From: Hetaerina americana
Lineage: Eukaryota; Arthropoda; Insecta; Odonata; Calopterygidae
DNA length: 64,000 nucleotides
NCBI GenBank assembly: GCA_022747635.1
Contig: JAKTNV010000009.1
Span: 66,494,177-66,558,176, forward strand
Reading direction: 5' to 3'
Each line of letters starts with the position of its first letter. Within the stretch, counting starts at the first letter, position 1. This document shows, piece after piece, positions 58,671 to 64,000 of this stretch. The notes beneath the pieces were generated by a model. It had not been told where the DNA came from. It made no database searches and was given only the letters and a program-made list of their open reading frames with translations. The translations under genes were made by a program, and so were the position numbers.

Positions 58671-61504
58671 GCATAAGAAAAAATACAGGATCGAATGTAA
58701 CCGTGTAACACAAGAAAATTGAATCTCAATAAATGGCCTCTTCACTGACGCAGTCCTAGGACCTTCAAAAATGTTTGGAAAAGAATCGGATACCTCTAGA
58801 TAGTTCCAAATTTTCTCTTTTTTGAAAAATAACTGAAATGAATGAATGAATGTGTGAATTCGTTGAAAAATGCAATCGATTTGCACAATTAAAAAACCGC
58901 TTTTTCGACTCCCTATTGAAAAGACATTTATTCCCTTATATTCGTTGCTTGGAATCGGAATCAACATGTTAAAAATAAGTTTACCTCCTAAATAACAAAG
59001 TAAACATTTTGATTAAATGTTCGACGGTATGCCGCTATTTCATGCGAGGAGGCTAATTGCATCTAATACAGAAATCTATTGACAACATAACTTTCCGGCG
59101 CTGATTAAAAAGTCATTACCTATTATTTTACCTCCCCTCTCTTTTTTGAGAGCCGCGCGATGATACATCAGTGATAACTGATTTTTTTAATCCGATGGCT
59201 TTTAAAACTCGTTTTATTTTGATAAGGTTAGACATTTTTGGTAACTGATGCTTTCAAATTTGATAATTCAGTGATAAATTTAAATACAATTTAATATGAT
59301 GATTACCCGAATGCGAGTTTTTCTCAAAACAGCAGAACTTTACTTATTTTACGAAACTTGGGGAAATCGTTCGAATTTGAACACAGTAAATACAACCGCT
59401 GTCCATTCCGACAAGGTGCCTGATATGATGGGGAGTTTCTTTCATATATCTTGATCCGTTAGATGTACTACAAATTCAAATATTTCATAACTTCCGAAAA
59501 TAAATTTATACTGTTTCGAATACAATTTACGATATTTCAAAAAACTTTTACTCCTCAGCTCACGGTATTTCCTGAAATAGGATGGGCAGAGAGATTTTGA
59601 TAATAGTCGCCAAATAGCCAATAGTCGTTTTGAATTAATAAAGAACTCTAAATATTAAGAATGCATTCGACTCGATTCTGCATTGAACTATTACCGAATT
59701 CTATCGAATCATGTAATTGGACAGCAGAAGGCTCGAGGCTGAATTGGGAGTCATCTTCCAGTTCAGGTATTTTTTATCAAATAATCCAATTTTCATTTTA
59801 TATTGGCAAACACAGCCATCGACAGAATTGTATTGATTATTGCCGTAAAACGTTTCTCGAGCATTTAAAACAACGACTATTAATTTAAAAGACCTTCGCT
59901 CTTCTGTTTTGTTATTCCACAGGAAGGATCTTATATTCACAAATATTCAACATGGGCCTTGTGGTTCGTGGTTCACACCCAAATCAGTCCCACTATTCTA
60001 TTCGCTACCAATTATTAAACCTAGACGAAATCATTATCTAAGCTCACTGGAAAGAGGAGTGGATAGCGGATTAACTGCTTTATTGCGACCTTGCAAGATA
60101 TCTGAATAGAAAAGTTGAAGGATGCAATTTCACTGATAACATTCACAAGGATAAATAATGAACACAAAGTCCAAATAAGTGACAAACTCAACGCAGGATA
60201 AAGTATGAATGGTGATACATTCGCCGTGTGAACGTTAAGTCCATTACGTATACGAGCTCGTATCAGTGCGACATGTGTGAAAAGATTCCCATCAGGGGAT
60301 AAGAAAAAGCTCTCGACCCGGTTTTTCCAATCCGCCATTTCGGGATGTTGAAGTAATGGGAATTTACCGATTACACTTTAGAAATGTGCTCCAGAAGTTT
60401 TACTAAGAGCATTGGAGATATCTTAATTATAAACGGCGGATTCCCACTGCGCAGATGACATAAGAGCGGTATTTTTTCACATTGCGAAACCTTAAAGAAA
60501 AAGAGTCTCACTCGAAAGATTACTAACCCCGCCGAAAAAAAACTACGCTGCTCTTTGCGGAAAGTGAACCTTTGATACCTAAATGCAAATACAGTGGACT
60601 ATTACATGTTATATTTGATTCTAAAATAACACTTATGCGCAATATAAGCACCAATACTTCTTAGATTTGCAACTTTTTCAGCTTATCGCTACCTTTTATT
60701 CTTCATCTTGTCCAAATTGCCAATGTTGTCCCTTTGTCTCTAATACCTTCGACCTACAGCTGGTTTCAATGGTTCGCACAAAGTTACCCCTTCTGTCCTC
60801 ATCTAATGACTGGCTCATTTCACTTCCGAATTTATCGTCACCATTCCAACGGAAGATTTCATTCCTCTATCTTCCCAGCCTCTCTTGGGACCTGATGATA
60901 CATCTACCTGGAAGACCTGATGCCTTATTTTCACCTACGTATACATGCATTGTAACTTTTGCTTTACCCAATCCATGGGATTATTTTCGATATAGTGGTC
61001 CATTTGTAATTTTACTGATCTGTATATATCACCAGCAGCAATCTCTGGTCTGTTTTCCCAATATTTTTGGTTCCATCCATACAGCCCCATACACTACGTG
61101 AATGTTGTCACATATGCTAGTAACCGTATCTTCTTTGATTACAGTAGGCAGTTAGTTTCCTCTTCGAGGTGCAAGCCCTCTTATCTTAAGCTATTCTGCG
61201 CTTGATGTCCGTCGTGCATCTCCCACCCCACGTCACACTGCTTCCGAGGTATAATATATACGATTCCATTTCCCCCTATTCCTCATTTCTTAGCACAATA
61301 GCTGTCTTCAGCTCCATCCTTTTTCATTTCAAAAAATTAAATTTCCTTCGTAATGATTGTTTTGCTGTACTCTTGATATGCTCGTCTCAGTTCGTCACTG
61401 GATATAATTTAACCTTCTCAATTCTCTCCTACAATTTTTATATCATCAACGCAAGGAAAACGATGCATTTTAAGAATAATTTTCTGTATCCAAAATGATT
61501 TTCT
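58671..61504. other. Intergenic; pyrimidine-rich from 60660
   Basis: 58671-60659 shows nothing recognisable. 60660-61504 is C/T-rich on the plus strand and open for 144 codons (60667-61101), like antisense LINE DNA, but no RT or endonuclease motif could be matched. Confidence 0.35.
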
Positions 61505-61870
61505 TCTTCCTTCCACATGACCTTATCTCCAAAGCTTCCAATGTATAATCGCCTTCTTTCCTCGACTGTCATAGATCTGAATACCGAAATGCTACGCTCC
61601 GTAGCATTTCGGTATCCATATTACTGATCTTCCATTCCGTCGTCCATTGTTTTTTTCGTTCCCACTCAAAGTAACGAGTAGCAATTCCGGCCTTTTGTGC
61701 GTACGTTGATTTTGCCAAAGAAATCATTCACCTGATGCCCTATCCTATTACTCTGTCCATTTTCTGCTTGAAGTACTTCCCAAATACGCTACTGTTCCCC
61801 CAACCCTAATTTATTCCCAAAATAATTTATTTTCAGATATAATTACGCCCTCACACTTCATTTGCTCAGT
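61505..61870 (-). mobile_element. LINE 3' fragment, strongly decayed
   Basis: The order matches the copy 1 antisense strand: CAAAGCTTCCAATGTATAAT (its AAAGCCTCCAGTCTACG), then TGCTTGAAGTACTTCCCAAA (its TGCTTGAAAACACTTCCGAG). A perfect hairpin with 16-bp arms (61581-61596 and 61600-61615, loop CTC) replaces the expected sequence in the middle. Confidence 0.55.
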
Positions 61871-62759
61871 TCAACCTTCCAGCCTCTTCGGAATCTCAGT
61901 TCCTTCTTATGATGATTCCATATAGAGTTATAATGTTTAGTATTCTACGATTCAAAGGTATATTCTAGATGGAACCTGAAAATTATACATCATATGATTC
62001 TTTTAGGGGCATGGCTGCACTTAATATCCTAAGAGCTTGTATTAAACCAAAGCCTTCCGCATGCTTTCAAAGCTCCGCATACTTTCTACCACTCTGGTAT
62101 ATTCCGAACAAAATGTCTTTTCTTTTCATGACTCTGCTTCGCTTACACAATATTCTCTTCTCTATCACACCGCATAGCATTTTCGAAATAAATATCAATG
62201 CGATATAACATGTTTTATTCAATACTAGGTACAAGAACGCAATCAACTCTTTATAAAACGCAATAAAAGCTTTAGAACGGGAAAAATTGCTCGAAAGTGG
62301 TTCTATTTCACCACAACATACAGGTATATTTATGCCAATATCCTTTCAAGCATAAAAATACCTCTGTTATAGGTATTATGAAGTCACTTTATAGATCCAT
62401 TTTGCAATTTGTAGTTTCTTAAAGGCTTGTGGCTTCAAACACCAGTCAATATTAATAAGCCTTCAAGTAACCACAATGAATCAAATTATATTCCACTACT
62501 GAAATAAATTTTTGTTTCGAGTCATTCTTGGTGATTATTTGACGCTAGTATAACTTGTGACTTCCTAAATAATAATTATCCCTCTATCCGATTACCGTTC
62601 AAATACCAAATGTGATCGTTAATACCACTGACACCACTCACACGTAGGAAGGCAACCTTCCTTTTTGCCGTCGGCCGGTATGCTAATTTCAAAATACTGA
62701 ATGGCTGCATTACTTAGGTCGCCAATTGACCTCGCATGTTTTACAGCACATAATTTTTC
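61871..62759. other. Intergenic, no gene seen
   Basis: AT-rich, with short frames without motifs. Confidence 0.45.
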
Positions 62760-63259
62760 TAGTAGCCAATAGGAGAAGCCAATGGAAGAGAAGCTAACGA
62801 GCTTTAGGGAAATGATTACATTCTGCCTAAAGAACAACAATAACCTGCTTGGAAAATTTGCAATAAGAAAACCAGCAAATAGTGAACCACAACAAGCGAA
62901 CTAACTGGGAAATATTTTGTGTAAAATTTTGTGTAAAATGTAGCAATGTATTCTATATGTCTATTGAGTGATTTTTTTTTCTTTTCTTGCATTGTTTATC
63001 ATTAGTTTAACTCCCAACATATATAAGAACCTGTAGATGTTAAAATTTTAGAAAAACTTTCCTTATGTCTGATTATTTTTGTCTTTTTGTCTGTTTTGTT
63101 ATGTACGTTGTTTCCTTATGTCTCATTATTGTTTGTAAAAAGGGGAACTAAGATTCAAAGGAATCCCCAACTAACTGTGAAGTAAAATAAAAGTGGACCC
63201 AGGAAACCATTGGTCAAATGGGTCCAAAAATTAAAATTAAAATTAGTAGCCAATAGGAG
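62760..63259 (+). mobile_element. 5'-truncated retroposon with 16-bp target duplication
   Basis: TAGTAGCCAATAGGAG occurs at 62760-62775 and again at 63244-63259. The 468 bp between them open with 43 codons (KPMEEKLTSFREMITFCLKN, then NNNLLGKFAIRK, stop at 62902-62904) and continue as a T-rich 3' region. They end in an AAAATT-repeat tail at 63225-63243 right before the second duplication. A GGACCC/GGGTCC hairpin lies just before the tail. This is the layout of a LINE insertion keeping only its 3' end; the family is not recognised. Confidence 0.75.
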
Positions 63260-63843
63260 TATCTCCCATAATCCTTTGAGCAATATCTATATGGCGTCCA
63301 AATCATTTTTCTCTCGGGAAGCGATCGGTGACCATCTCTTTGCTCATGCACCAATGCTTATGCACCAGGCATCCGTCATACTTTCGTTTCAATCGGTTCG
63401 TATTTAATCTTAGTCAAATTCCTTCCAAGCTCATGACCATGCAGAGGCCCCACTCCCTCCTCGCGATCTCCATTGTGAAATTCGCCAATATTATGAAATT
63501 TGCTATTTACGGAGGGCGGAAATGCCAGCGAGGGCCATATGTCGACGGGCATTCAAGAGGTGATGGGTCACACAGTTTGGTGACTCGGGGGCAGAGAATT
63601 TCCTTTTTCTTCCTATGTGAATGATCAAGCTCGACGCTCCTCCGTTTCTATTTACGGCTCTCCTTCTCCCACACTTTGGACATTTCAATTTCCCTCAAAA
63701 TGGACTTTGATGAAATTTTCCCTAATGATCCGTCAGAGAGGGAGAGTCGCATTCGCGAGTCGGTCGGCGATCGGTGCTGGCAGTTTCTTGAGAGGCGAGG
63801 TGTTTCTCATTGGCCGAATCGAGTCTTCGATGAAAGATAGGGC
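63260..63843. other. Upstream flank of second NPC2-like gene
   Basis: GC content rises toward 63844. No clear TATA box was seen. Open frames at 63328-63624 and 63617-63961 are not in the frame of the downstream signal peptide and look like chance. Confidence 0.45.
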
Positions 63844-63931
63844 ATGGCCGGCATGGATAAGGGACTCGCTGCCTTGGCACTCATTCTCTGCTTTTGGTTC
63901 GCTTCGTCAGAAACAAAGTTCAAGGATTGCG
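63844..63931 (+). CDS. Second NPC2-like (ML domain) protein, exon 1 (partial gene)
   Basis: First exon of a paralogue of the NPC2-like gene at 35373. It encodes MAGMDKGLAALALILCFWFA, a signal peptide, then SSETKFKDC, where KFKDC is a common start of mature NPC2 proteins carrying the first conserved cysteine. It ends GCG|GTGAGT one base into the codon after that cysteine, the same codon phase and place as exon 1 at 35445. A start at 63844 or at the in-frame ATG 63853 are both possible; the second gives a more typical signal length. The rest of the gene lies right of the window. Confidence 0.78.
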
Positions 63932-64000
63932 GTGAGTAGAGTATATATTTTTACGGTTTAAAATCGAATTAAATTTAATTCTGGTAGAGCAGGGGAAGAA

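Noticed and set aside
60667..61101. 144-codon plus-strand frame
   Set aside because: Pyrimidine-rich DNA like antisense transposon sequence; no domain recognised on either strand.
1..64000. CRISPR arrays, rRNA, prokaryotic operons or phage genes
   Set aside because: None seen; introns, SINEs and mariners show nuclear eukaryotic DNA.

Overview
The window looks like arthropod, most likely insect, nuclear DNA; the species cannot be named from the sequence. It is AT-rich, its genes are split by introns of 3 to 10 kb with GT/AG borders, and transposon debris is dense: mariner copies, an APE-type LINE, tRNA-derived SINEs, foldback repeats and long (TA)n tracts. There is no operon structure, CRISPR array or rRNA, and no tRNA outside SINE heads.

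Three plus-strand genes are supported. (1) The 3' end of a CLCA-like gene (calcium-activated chloride channel regulator family) has exons at 2760-2983, 10047-10257 and 13798-14282. They encode the end of a fibronectin-III-like region, a linker, one membrane segment and a Gly-rich cytoplasmic tail. (2) A complete four-exon NPC2/ML-domain gene has exons at 35373-35445, 45123-45227, 52203-52378 and 55556-55696. It encodes a secreted protein of 164 residues with the six family cysteines and has a TATA box at 35231. (3) The first exon of a second NPC2-like gene lies at 63844-63931, breaks in the same codon phase just after the first cysteine, and runs off the right edge. Genes 2 and 3 form a tandem pair, as often seen in arthropod NPC2 families.

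Layout: 1-2759 is probably intron of gene 1 and carries a perfect 108-bp-arm palindrome next to (TA)n. Intron 2984-10046 holds two SINEs and a 3.3-kb LINE with a 12-bp target duplication. Intron 10258-13797 holds two mariner remnants. 14283-35230 is intergenic, with foldbacks, SINE and LINE pieces and two decayed mariners. NPC2 intron 1 holds a second, older LINE copy with a different SINE nested in it (11-bp duplication). Intron 2 holds a nearly intact mariner and an RT relic. Intron 3 holds a short deleted mariner. 55697-63843 is intergenic, with SINE and LINE pieces and a 5'-truncated retroposon flanked by a 16-bp duplication.

No new multi-gene system was found. The most interesting unexplained signal is a family of short repeats with the form CTGANGA, hairpin, GAAA, resembling hammerhead ribozyme cores such as those reported in Penelope-like retroelements. 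The best candidate is on the minus strand at 45491-45567. Related repeats form the palindromes at 555-775 and 18320-18547.
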